Source of the DNA: an uncultured Rubrobacteraceae bacterium
Lineage (GTDB): Bacteria > Actinomycetota > Rubrobacteria > Rubrobacterales > Rubrobacteraceae
Assembly (NCBI GenBank): GCA_902805985.1
Contig: CADCUW010000552.1
Span: forward strand, 1 to 10,851
DNA: 10,851 nucleotides
Direction of reading: 5' to 3'
Shown here: one piece after another, positions 6,281 to 10,851 of the stretch
How the letters are laid out: every line of letters starts with the position of its first letter
Position numbering within the stretch: position 1 is the stretch's first letter
Translations under genes and position numbers: made by a program
Notes under the pieces: model-generated
Told to the model about the DNA's origin: nothing
Seen by the model: only the letters and a program-made list of their open reading frames with translations
Databases searched by the model: none

Positions 6281-6462
6281 TTGGCCAAGACGGCGAAGGC
6301 AGAGGCATCGGGGCGTCTGGCTGTTGCGTGCGGCGGGTGCGAGGAGATCGTCCTCTTGCTGGGTCGCGACCGGGACCGGTCCGAGCCAAGCACGACCGGA
6401 CGCCCAAGGTGCTTCCCATGCGGCGGGAGCGGGGCGCGTCTATCGTCCCTATGCTGGCGTAA
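6281..6462 (+). pseudogene. Small zinc-ribbon-like protein, probably frameshifted
   Basis: A TTG at 6281 follows GGAGGGGG (6269-6276) by four bases and opens with MAKTAKAEASGRLAVACGGC, then EEIVLLLGRDRD. Two CxxC pairs are visible (ACGGC near residue 17 and CFPC near residue 44), the layout of a small treble-clef or zinc-ribbon protein. After the second pair this frame runs on, Arg/Gly-rich, to 6991 across the antisense of an intact gene, which is not credible. A shift near 6421-6430 into the next frame gives RERGASIVPMLA and a TAA at 6460-6462, a sensible end for a protein of about 60 residues. I infer an indel, though a sequencing error would look the same. Function unknown; such proteins may bind zinc or nucleic acid. 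Confidence 0.35.
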
Positions 6463-6560
6463 ACCCAGCGGTTCGAGAAGAGCCCGATCTCGAGCGCCGA
6501 GTCGCCGAGCGAGCGGCACTGGAACGGGTAGAAGATCCGAAACAGGATCACGCGTTGGAT
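6438..6560 (-). pseudogene. Remnant of a P-type cation-transporting ATPase C-terminal membrane domain
   Basis: The minus strand reads IQRVILFRIFYPFQCRSLGD and continues SALEIGLFSNRWVYASI. This matches the pattern at the start of the last transmembrane helices of Ca2+/cation P-type ATPases (F..NCRS...S.FEIGLFSNRW). Codons have strongly GC-rich third positions, as in real genes here. Only about 35-40 residues are recognisable: no start codon, no phosphorylation domain, and similarity stops after YASI near 6450. It begins about 30 bases beyond the stop of the adjacent minus-strand gene, so an ATPase gene was probably mostly deleted with this piece left behind. The peptide is short, but its motif order is distinctive. 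Confidence 0.5.
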
Positions 6561-6589
6561 GCCACCGGGGAACGCACCGCGCCCGCTTC

Positions 6590-6967
6590 TCAAGATCCGG
6601 CACGGAAGACGAGCTCGGGGGCCGCTTTCGTACCCGCGCGCGCCACGTCCACCCCGTGGAACTCGCCGATCTTGCGCTTCAACCATCTCTCGAAGCCCTC
6701 CTCAGAGCCCGCCAGCATCGAGACCGCTTCAAGGGGATCGTCCAACTCCATGCGTACCACGGCCAGATCCCCACGCCGGGTCCGCTGCAACCATACCCCC
6801 ACCGCGTCGATCCCCAAGCGCGACCTCATCCGTCCGAAGTCCGCCGAGCGCGAGCCCTCGAGCTCCTGCAAGGCGCGGCGCCACTCCTCCTCCTTGCCCG
6901 CCGCGATGGGCCACACGAAACAGATCTCCGTCAAGACCCCCGAACCATTGCCTTCCTCCGGTCTCAT
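6590..6967 (-). CDS. Small DUF6176-like protein of unknown function
   Basis: 125 residues. After a short variable N-terminus the protein reads ICFVWPIAAGKEEEWRRALQ (15-34), then VGVWLQRTRRGDLAVVRME (56-74), DDPLEAVSMLA (76-86) and FERWLKRKIGEFHG (92-105). This alternation (strand, K-E-E-W helix, strand, strand, D-P-E-A helix, FxxW...EIHG) resembles the DUF6176 group, small cytoplasmic proteins probably with a dimeric ferredoxin-like alpha/beta barrel. No catalytic residues are known. ATG 6967 is chosen because GAGAGA lies a few bases upstream; an in-frame TTG after GV is the alternative. It is the only intact gene in 5872-7857 and is flanked by pseudogene fragments. A minus-strand TTGACA (7069-7064) lies about 100 bases upstream, but no -10 at good spacing was found. 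Confidence 0.7.
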   Translation of the reverse strand: MRPEEGNGSGVLTEICFVWPIAAGKEEEWRRALQELEGSRSADFGRMRSRLGIDAVGVWLQRTRRGDLAVVRMELDDPLEAVSMLAGSEEGFERWLKRKIGEFHGVDVARAGTKAAPELVFRAGS

Positions 6968-7255
6968 GAGTTCTCTCTCGTGTTCTGGTAGCCGCCGCGT
7001 GCGGAGGTGGCACCGATCGTGCCGACCTGCACGGTACGATACTCGGTCCGCGTGACGGGGACGTGTCAAGGACCGTGGCAGGACCCAAGTCCGCTCGGGA
7101 CGGGAGGGACGTCAACAGGCCGGCGCGTCCCCCGGGATGGCTCCCGCGCGATGCCGACTACCCAGGAGGACGAAACCCGTTCGGCCTCCCCGGTTCTCGG
7201 CCAAGCGTGACCGCTCCCTGAGGTTTGGTCCCGTCCGAGAATCGTTGAATTCCAC
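6968..7255. other. Non-coding stretch between the DUF6176-like gene and the LysR remnant
   Basis: About 290 bases with no supported gene. It contains an isolated minus-strand TTGACA (complement of 7064-7069) and an inverted repeat TTCTCGG/CCGAGAA (7194-7200 with 7235-7241, 34-nt spacer). Short open stretches occur in all plus frames, but none shows a family motif. It may hold further decayed parts of the LysR-type gene, whose DNA-binding half should have been here and cannot be recognised. Confidence 0.35.
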
Positions 7256-7294
7256 GAACTTCGCCCCGAGGGTTCTCCGAAGTTCACCTCGGGG
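7256..7294. repeat. Two interleaved perfect 8-bp inverted repeats (pseudoknot-like order)
   Basis: Arms occur in the order A-B-A'-B'. A is GAACTTCG (7256-7263), B is CCCCGAGG (7264-7271), A' is CGAAGTTC (7278-7285) and B' is CCTCGGGG (7287-7294). A pairs perfectly with A', and B with B'. Because A and B abut without a linker, both stems probably cannot form fully together. As RNA this would be a switch between two hairpins; as DNA it could be overlapping regulator sites. It sits just upstream of the recognisable LysR remnant. Confidence 0.45.
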
Positions 7295-7316
7295 GCTTCC
7301 GTCGGGCGGGTCCGGG

Positions 7317-7645
7317 CTTGCCCCTCCCCGCCCGCTTGCCCGCGGTCGGTCCTCGGGACCTCGCCAGCGTGGCGGTGCTGCTCACCGAGGAAGGCGGGCG
7401 CGTACCGGTGCCTGTTCGCGAGCGCGACCAAGGGCGCGGCGTCGAAAGGACCGGCGGCGCTCGGGTTCAACAGCGTCGAGGCGATAAAGCGGTGCCGCCT
7501 GGCCGGCGCGGGCATCGCGGTGGTGACCCAACTCGTGCGGCACAGGGACAAATGGCCGTCCCCGACCCCGAGCGCGTTTGTCCGGATTACCCGCGAACTC
7601 TGTTCGGCGCGCGGGCTCGCACGGACGGATCCTGGACGCGCGTAG
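7317..7645 (+). pseudogene. LysR-type transcriptional regulator, effector-domain remnant with frameshifts
   Basis: Consecutive pieces of a LysR substrate-binding domain appear in three plus-strand frames. From 7317: LAPPRPLARGRSS, equivalent to the usual P.HPLA.R.S. From about 7348 in the next frame: GPRDLASVAVLLTEEGG. From about 7400 in the third: AYRCLFASATKG, then FNSVEAIKRCRLAGAGIAVV. LTE.GC.YR.LF and SVEAIKRCVAAG.GIA are diagnostic of LysR regulators. Frame changes near 7340 and 7396-7400 fall inside these continuous motifs, so indels have broken the gene. The last frame ends at TAG 7643-7645, close to the normal LysR C-terminus. The N-terminal helix-turn-helix is missing. The original target is unknown; genes for LysR regulators often sit beside the gene they control, and the next gene is the hydrolase at 7858. 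Confidence 0.62.
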
Positions 7646-7655
7646 CCGTCGTCCG

Positions 7656-7723
7656 GGTAATACCGTCAACGTCCCTGTCGGGAACGTTGCCTTGCCCCCG
7701 CCGGTAGCTTCCTCAACATTACC
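7656..7723 (+). other. Nested stem-loops upstream of the hydrolase
   Basis: Three nested pairings can be drawn: an outer stem GGTAAT/ATTACC (7656-7661 with 7718-7723), a short ACCG/CGGT (7662-7665 with 7702-7705), and an inner hairpin CAACGTCCC/GGGAACGTTG (7667-7675 with 7680-7689, one bulge, 4-nt loop). It begins 11 bases after the end of the LysR remnant and ends about 135 bases before the hydrolase start. It may be a terminator, a structured leader or chance. Confidence 0.25.
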
Positions 7724-7809
7724 GCTACGGAGGCTGGGGTTCGTCTCCCATCAGCCGTGCCCCGCCACGCCCCCGCCACGCCGCGGCGGTATCTTCATTG
7801 GTGTCCACA

Positions 7810-7902
7810 GCAACGTCCACCCCGCTCGTGCTATCCCACGCAAACCCGGAGGTACCCATGGCAACGTCCACCCCCCTCGTTCTGGTTCACGGAAACCCGG
7901 AG
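7810..7902 (+). repeat. Degenerate tandem duplication spanning the hydrolase start
   Basis: A 42-bp segment (7810-7851) recurs 51 bases later (7861-7902) with 35 of 42 bases identical by hand count. The second copy encodes the first residues of the hydrolase (ATSTPLVLVHGNPE). The first copy is in the same frame but would read ATSTPLVLSHANPE, changing the oxyanion-hole glycine to alanine. The end of the first copy supplies the GGAGG used as the ribosome-binding site for the ATG at 7858. Confidence 0.8.
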
Positions 7903-8655
7903 AGCGCCCCGGTCTGGAATCCTTTGATTTCCGCGCTGGATCGCGACGACGTCTTCACGCTGTCCCCGCCCGGTTTCGGCGCGCCGGCCTCGTCGTCGTT
8001 CCGGCCTTCGGTTGCGGCGTATCGCCGTTGGCTGGCCTCGCGCCTCGAGGCGTTCGGTGAACCGGTGGATCTGGTCGGGCACGATTGGGGCGGGGCGCAC
8101 GTGGTGCAGATCGCGATGCACCATCCCGAACTGTTGCGCAGCTGGGCTTCGGACGCCCTGGGAGTGTTCGCCCCCGGCTTCGTGTGGCACCCGCTGGCGC
8201 AGATCTGGCAGACCCCCGAGAAGGGTGAGGAATCCGCGCGCGAGCTGTTCGCTGGCGACCTCGAAAGGCGACGGGCCGTGGTCGCAAGCCTCGGCATGAC
8301 CGGCGATGCGGCCGAGGCGGTCGCGGCCGGCATGAACCCCGGCATGGGTCGCGCCGTCCTGTCGCTGCTGCGGTCGGCCGCGCAGCCGGCGATGAGCGAG
8401 GCGGGTGAGCAGCTCGCGAACGCGCGGGTGCGCCCGGGTCTTGCCATGTACGCGGCAGGGGACGCCGGCGATGGCAACGGAACGCGTGAGCAGCACGAGT
8501 GGGCCGCCGAACGCGCGGGCGCACGGGTGGCGGTGCTGACGGACGCCCCGCACTATTGGCCGTCCGAAAAGCCGGAGCCCGCCGCCGAGGCCCTGACGCA
8601 GTTCTGGAGTGACCTTCCCGCCCGGGGGGAAGCCGAGGGCCCGACGGCGAGATGA
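7858..8655 (+). CDS. Alpha/beta hydrolase with Asp nucleophile (haloalkane dehalogenase / epoxide hydrolase-like)
   Basis: 265 residues, slightly short for the family. The oxyanion-hole motif is HGNPE at 11-15. The nucleophile elbow GHDWGG (74-79) places D76 where esterases have Ser, as in haloalkane dehalogenases and epoxide hydrolases. A cap region lies at about 105-190. The catalytic histidine is probably H232 in DAPHYWPSEKPE (229-240). D-WG enzymes attack C-halogen or epoxide carbons through an alkyl-enzyme ester, but many relatives are uncharacterised, so the substrate is open. ATG 7858 has GGAGG (7848-7852) five bases away. In-frame TTG 7798 and GTG 7801 have no ribosome site and would add the duplicated sequence, so they are not chosen. 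It lies downstream of a broken LysR gene and upstream of a recombinase fragment, perhaps an acquired gene. Confidence 0.85.
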   Translation: MATSTPLVLVHGNPESAPVWNPLISALDRDDVFTLSPPGFGAPASSSFRPSVAAYRRWLASRLEAFGEPVDLVGHDWGGAHVVQIAMHHPELLRSWASDALGVFAPGFVWHPLAQIWQTPEKGEESARELFAGDLERRRAVVASLGMTGDAAEAVAAGMNPGMGRAVLSLLRSAAQPAMSEAGEQLANARVRPGLAMYAAGDAGDGNGTREQHEWAAERAGARVAVLTDAPHYWPSEKPEPAAEALTQFWSDLPARGEAEGPTAR

Positions 8656-8678
8656 TCGACTTCGACGAGCACGGACAT

Positions 8679-8695
8679 TGCCGGTAATTCCGGCA
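8679..8695 (+). terminator. Short stem-loop after the hydrolase
   Basis: TGCCGG/CCGGCA (8679-8684 with 8690-8695) forms a perfect 6-bp stem with loop TAATT, 23 bases after the hydrolase stop. There is no T tract, so it is a weak candidate. Confidence 0.3.
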
Positions 8696-8736
8696 GGATC
8701 GCATGAATTGGGGCATAGCGTACGGTTGGGATCGAC

Positions 8737-8780
8737 GGTCGGCTGCTTGAAGGTCGGCTGCTTGCCACGTCTTGCCACGT
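8737..8780. repeat. Short direct repeats in the gap after the hydrolase
   Basis: GGTCGGCTGCTTG occurs at 8737-8749 and again at 8752-8764. CTTGCCACGT is then directly repeated at 8761-8770 and 8771-8780. Together they form a small slippage-prone block immediately before the serine recombinase fragment. Confidence 0.7.
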
Positions 8781-8970
8781 CTGGCGAAGGAAGCGGCAGG
8801 GTGGGCGGAGAAGCTCCACGAGTGCGATCTCCTGCGGAGCGCCTACCAGGACCAGCAGGCCGCCGGGCTCATGACCCTTGGGGAGCTCGGCTCGAAGCTC
8901 TCAGGAGCCTGGAGGAAACGCGCCGGTTAGCACGGGCCGAACGACCGTCATCTCGACGGCCCTGGCAAGA
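8781..8970 (+). pseudogene. C-terminal fragment of a large serine recombinase
   Basis: In one frame from 8781 the translation includes LAKEAAGWAEKLHECDLLRS, then AYQDQQAAGLMTLGELGSKL, until a stop at 8928-8930. From about 8903 in another frame it continues as SLEETRRLARAERPSSR. This is the coiled-coil region of large serine recombinases (RSAYQD.QA.GL.T..EL..KL..LEE.R..A..EL), split by a frameshift near 8898-8903. The N-terminal resolvase domain with its catalytic serine and the zinc ribbon are absent; the hydrolase gene occupies the space upstream. It is a non-functional relic, probably of an integrated phage or conjugative element. Attachment sites cannot be assigned. The exact right boundary is uncertain. 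Confidence 0.6.
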
Positions 8971-9031
8971 GACCCGAACCGAACATCACCCCCGAGTCCG
9001 AATGGGTGGACAAACCGGCCGGGTAGCTCTC

Positions 9032-9157
9032 AGGTTCGAGGTTTTTAGGCTCAAGGGGTACGACGCGCGGCCAGGGACTCCAGATCGAGACCGGGTCCGA
9101 TTGCGGGGCAACGATCCGCTGCGACCGCGGTCCACCACCCCTCAAAACCTAGAACCT
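9032..9157. repeat. Imperfect inverted repeat flanking the 3' side of the oxidoreductase gene
   Basis: AGGTTCGAGGTTTT (9032-9045) and AAAACCTAGAACCT (9144-9157) are complementary at 13 of 14 positions, 98 bases apart. The right arm ends one base from the stop codon of the oxidoreductase (9158-9160). A related AGGTTTTGAG string is in the hairpin at 10297-10331. It could be a long-range terminator stem for the minus-strand gene or a trace of an inverted-repeat element. The rest of 8971-9157 shows no gene. Confidence 0.4.
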
Positions 9158-10126
9158 CTATCCCACGTTCGGAATCACCTCTGTGGCGAAGCGCTCGACC
9201 ATCTCCGGCTCGTGGGCGACGCGGGGCAGGTAGGTTATGAAGTAGTTGACGCCGGCGTCTACCAGCGGTTGGAGGCGCCCGACTATCTCGTCCGCGGTGC
9301 CGACCATGAACTCCTGGCTGTACTCGTCGTAGCTTCTGGGGCCGCGGGCCTCCCTGGTGGCCTCCTCCGGGTTCGCGCCGGGTTCTAGCAGGTAGGCGTT
9401 TATGCTGGTCGAGCGGGTGATGTCCTCGTAGGGTCGGTTCTCGTTCTCGCAGTGGCCCTTGAGGACCTCGAACTTGTGTTTGATGGTGTCCAGGTTGCCG
9501 CCGCCGACGTTGCAGGCGTCGCCGTAGCGGGCGACGAGCTTGAGGGTGACCTTCTCTCCGCCGCCCCCGATCCAGATGGGCGGGTGGGGCGAGCTTATCC
9601 CCTTGGGCTCGTTGATGGGGCGGTCCACCTTGTAGAACTCGCCGTCGAAGACGACGTCGTCCTCGGTGAACATGCGGTGGATGATCTCGCACGCCTCCTT
9701 GAACATCCGCATCCTCTCCGGCACCTCGGGGAAGCCGTAGCCGTAGGCGAGCCACTCGTGCTCGTACCAGCCAGCCCCGATGCCGCACAGAAGACGCCCA
9801 TTGCTCATTACGTCCACCGTGGAGGCCATCTTGGCGAGTAGGGCCGGGTTTCGGTAGCCGTTGCAGGTGACCATCTGGCCGATCTTGACGCGCTCGGTGT
9901 CCCTCGCGAGCCCCGCGCTGATGGTCCACGCCTCGAAGGTGGTCTCCCTTGTAGGCTCGGGGACGGTGTGGAAGTGGTCGTAGACCCAGATGGAGTCGTA
10001 GGCCCCCGTTTCGTCCGCCACCTTCGCCACCCGCGTCATCGCCTCGTACTGCTGGTAGGGGTCCTCTATCCCGACCAGGTCCATCTTCCAACCCTGCGGC
10101 ACGAACACCCCGAAATCTACCGCCAC
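9158..10126 (-). CDS. LLM-class F420-dependent oxidoreductase (Rv1855c-like)
   Basis: 322-residue luciferase-like monooxygenase-fold protein, a full family length. The N-terminus MAVDFGVFVPQGWKMDLVGI, followed by YDSIWVYDHFHTVPEPTRE (43-61), is typical of the F420 oxidoreductase group that includes Mycobacterium Rv1855c. Further markers are GQMVTCNGYRNPALLAKMAS (83-102), GIGAGWYEHEWLAYGYGFP (115-133), RPINEPKG (169-176), PPIWIGGGGEKVTLKLVARY (182-201) and GDACNVGG (202-209). These line the cofactor pocket of a TIM barrel. Such enzymes move hydride between reduced deazaflavin F420 and an organic substrate in the cytoplasm; the substrate here is unknown. GTG 10126 is chosen because AGGGGAGG (10133-10140) is six bases upstream and the N-terminus matches relatives. 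Divergent from the VOC gene. Nothing suggests decay, unlike the DNA to its left. Confidence 0.93.
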   Translation of the reverse strand: MAVDFGVFVPQGWKMDLVGIEDPYQQYEAMTRVAKVADETGAYDSIWVYDHFHTVPEPTRETTFEAWTISAGLARDTERVKIGQMVTCNGYRNPALLAKMASTVDVMSNGRLLCGIGAGWYEHEWLAYGYGFPEVPERMRMFKEACEIIHRMFTEDDVVFDGEFYKVDRPINEPKGISSPHPPIWIGGGGEKVTLKLVARYGDACNVGGGNLDTIKHKFEVLKGHCENENRPYEDITRSTSINAYLLEPGANPEEATREARGPRSYDEYSQEFMVGTADEIVGRLQPLVDAGVNYFITYLPRVAHEPEMVERFATEVIPNVG

Positions 10127-10161
10127 CCTGTACCTCCCCTGACGCCGGACGCGACGCAGGT

Positions 10162-10167
10162 ATCTTA
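10162..10167 (-). promoter_or_regulatory. Candidate -10 box for the F420 oxidoreductase gene
   Basis: The minus strand reads TAAGAT (complement of 10167-10162), four of six matches to TATAAT, placing a start about 30 nt ahead of the GTG. It is the only AT-rich patch in the vicinity. No good -35 hexamer is present at 16-18 bp, so support is weak. Confidence 0.25.
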
Positions 10168-10211
10168 GCGGCGCCCGTCTCTCCGGGCCATCATGACGGT
10201 GGGAGGAGGGG

Positions 10212-10316
10212 ATGGTGGCGCGGGCCCGCCGCGTGCGCGACGCCCCGGAATTCGCCCGGATCTCAGCTTCGGAGCCCGGGCTTCGCCCCGCACCCCTGGA
10301 GGCTCAAAGGCCTTGA
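10212..10316 (+). CDS. Possible 34-residue small ORF upstream of the VOC gene
   Basis: ATG 10212 follows the purine block GGGAGGAGGGG (10201-10211) and opens 34 codons to a TGA at 10314-10316. The peptide starts MVARARRVRDAPEFARISAS, faintly like an acetyltransferase N-terminus (RR...DAPEFARI), which is too little to assign. Its stop lies inside the hairpin at 10297-10331. It may be a small gene, a truncated relic or chance in GC-rich DNA. Confidence 0.18.
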   Translation: MVARARRVRDAPEFARISASEPGLRPAPLEAQRP

Positions 10317-10331
10317 GGTTTTGAGCCTCCA
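10297..10331. terminator. 12-bp perfect hairpin in the divergent intergenic region
   Basis: TGGAGGCTCAAA (10297-10308) pairs perfectly with TTTGAGCCTCCA (10320-10331) around an 11-nt loop. It is strong enough to be a terminator on either strand, but no long gene ends here; only the short ORF at 10212-10316 does. It sits about 105 bases before the VOC start and could instead be a regulatory or dispersed-repeat element. Confidence 0.5.
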
Positions 10332-10359
10332 ACCGTACCTCTCTCCGGCCTTTTGTCCG

Positions 10360-10387
10360 TTGGGAAACGGGCCTTCCCGCGTAGACT
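10360..10387 (+). promoter_or_regulatory. Candidate promoter for the VOC protein gene
   Basis: TTGGGA (10360-10365) and TAGACT (10382-10387) are separated by 16 bp, each matching four of six consensus positions. The start would be near 10394, about 42 nt before the ATG at 10436. A GGGAA/TTCCC mini-stem lies in the spacer. Weak evidence only. Confidence 0.28.
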
Positions 10388-10435
10388 CAAGTCGGGGCGC
10401 CCCGCTCTTGGAAAGCGTGGCGAAAGGAGATCCGG

Positions 10436-10851
10436 ATGGGCGTAAGGAAGGGCTACGAGCCGGGGACGTTCTGCTGGGCGGACCTGTCGACGGCCGACGT
10501 CGAAGGCGCCAAGTCGTTCTACGGGGACCTGCTCGGCTGGGAGTTCAGGGACGACGAGATCCCCGGCGGCGGGACCTACACGATGTGCCACGTTGGGGGC
10601 GGCGAGGTGGCGGCGATCGTCGGCCAGGGCGAGCAACCCGGCCACTGGAACCACTACGTCTCCGTCGCCAGCGTCGAGGAGACGACCGCGGAGGCGAAGC
10701 GGCTGGGAGCGACCGTACTTGAGGAGCCCTTCGACGTTATGGACGCGGGCCGCATGGCCGTGTTCTCCGACCCGGGCGGCGCCATGTTCTGCGCCTGGGA
10801 GGCGCGGGATCACATCGGCGCGGGCAGGGTCAACGACGCGGGCTGCATGGC
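10436..10851 (+). CDS. VOC (glyoxalase/bleomycin-resistance fold) protein, cut by the window edge
   Basis: 138 codons are open to the end of the window without a stop. The protein starts MGVRKGYEPGTFCWADLSTA, then DVEGAKSFYGDLLGWEF (21-37), the opening strand and helix of a VOC module. HWNHYVSVASVEETTAEAKRL (70-90) and GRMAVFSDPGGAMFCAWEA (105-123) complete one module. It resembles the two-module actinobacterial proteins of the Cfp30B/Rv0577 type (about 260 residues), so a second module is probably beyond the edge. VOC proteins bind a metal in paired beta-alpha-beta-beta-beta units and range from glyoxalases to dioxygenases and resistance proteins; the activity here is unknown. ATG 10436 is supported by AAAGGAGA (10423-10430), five bases upstream. 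Divergent from the F420 oxidoreductase; a shared role is speculation. Confidence 0.85.
   Translation, partial: MGVRKGYEPGTFCWADLSTADVEGAKSFYGDLLGWEFRDDEIPGGGTYTMCHVGGGEVAAIVGQGEQPGHWNHYVSVASVEETTAEAKRLGATVLEEPFDVMDAGRMAVFSDPGGAMFCAWEARDHIGAGRVNDAGCM

Noticed and set aside
7798..7857. TTG 7798 or GTG 7801 as the hydrolase start
   Set aside because: No ribosome site is present, and it would add a degenerate copy of the N-terminus. Kept only as an alternative in the duplication finding.
9030..9047. GGTTCGAGG string resembling a tRNA T-arm
   Set aside because: No acceptor, D or anticodon arm could be built around it. It is part of an inverted repeat instead.
1..10851. CRISPR array, complete insertion sequence, toxin-antitoxin pair, prophage or defence system
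   Set aside because: No regularly spaced repeats, intact transposase or catalytic recombinase domain, or recognisable defence genes were found. Only a recombinase relic is present, so an undescribed multigene system is not supported here.

Overview
This is a GC-rich bacterial segment with GTG as well as ATG starts and strong purine-rich Shine-Dalgarno sites. It also carries an F420-type luciferase-like oxidoreductase. These traits point to a high-GC actinomycete. The overall style resembles Rubrobacter, but that placement is an impression from protein character and was not tested.

Bases 1-5871 are a carbohydrate/polyol catabolic region. It opens with the last 35 codons of an FGGY-family (xylulokinase-like) sugar kinase, closed by a perfect stem-loop. 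A convergent zinc-dependent polyol/sorbitol-type dehydrogenase follows on the minus strand (660-1697). Across a divergent promoter region lies a PfkB/1-phosphofructokinase-family hexose kinase (2045-2998), then a LacI-family repressor (3221-4261) and an MFS sugar porter (4441-5871). The porter has the best regulatory region in the window: a TTGACA-N17-TAGATT promoter bracketed by two GACA-N4-TGTC operator-like palindromes. A coherent reading is import by the porter, oxidation of a polyol to a ketose by the dehydrogenase, phosphorylation by the FGGY and PfkB kinases, and LacI-type induction. The exact sugar cannot be read from sequence.

Bases 5872-9157 are gene-poor and look like a decay zone. 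Intact genes are a small DUF6176-like protein (6590-6967, minus) and an Asp-nucleophile alpha/beta hydrolase (7858-8655, plus) whose 5' end carries a degenerate tandem duplication. Between them are broken remnants: a frameshifted zinc-ribbon ORF, a C-terminal membrane piece of a P-type cation ATPase, a LysR effector-domain remnant spread over three reading frames, and the C-terminal coiled-coil part of a large serine recombinase. The recombinase piece suggests past mobile-element activity.

Bases 9158-10851 hold a well preserved LLM-class (Rv1855c-like) F420-dependent oxidoreductase on the minus strand and the start of a VOC/glyoxalase-fold protein running off the right edge. Their divergent intergenic region contains a 12-bp perfect hairpin.

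I found no CRISPR array, complete mobile element, rRNA, tRNA or recognisable defence/biosynthetic system. The most interesting items are the operator pair, the overlapping inverted repeats at 7256-7294, the 5' duplication of the hydrolase, and the cluster of pseudogenes.
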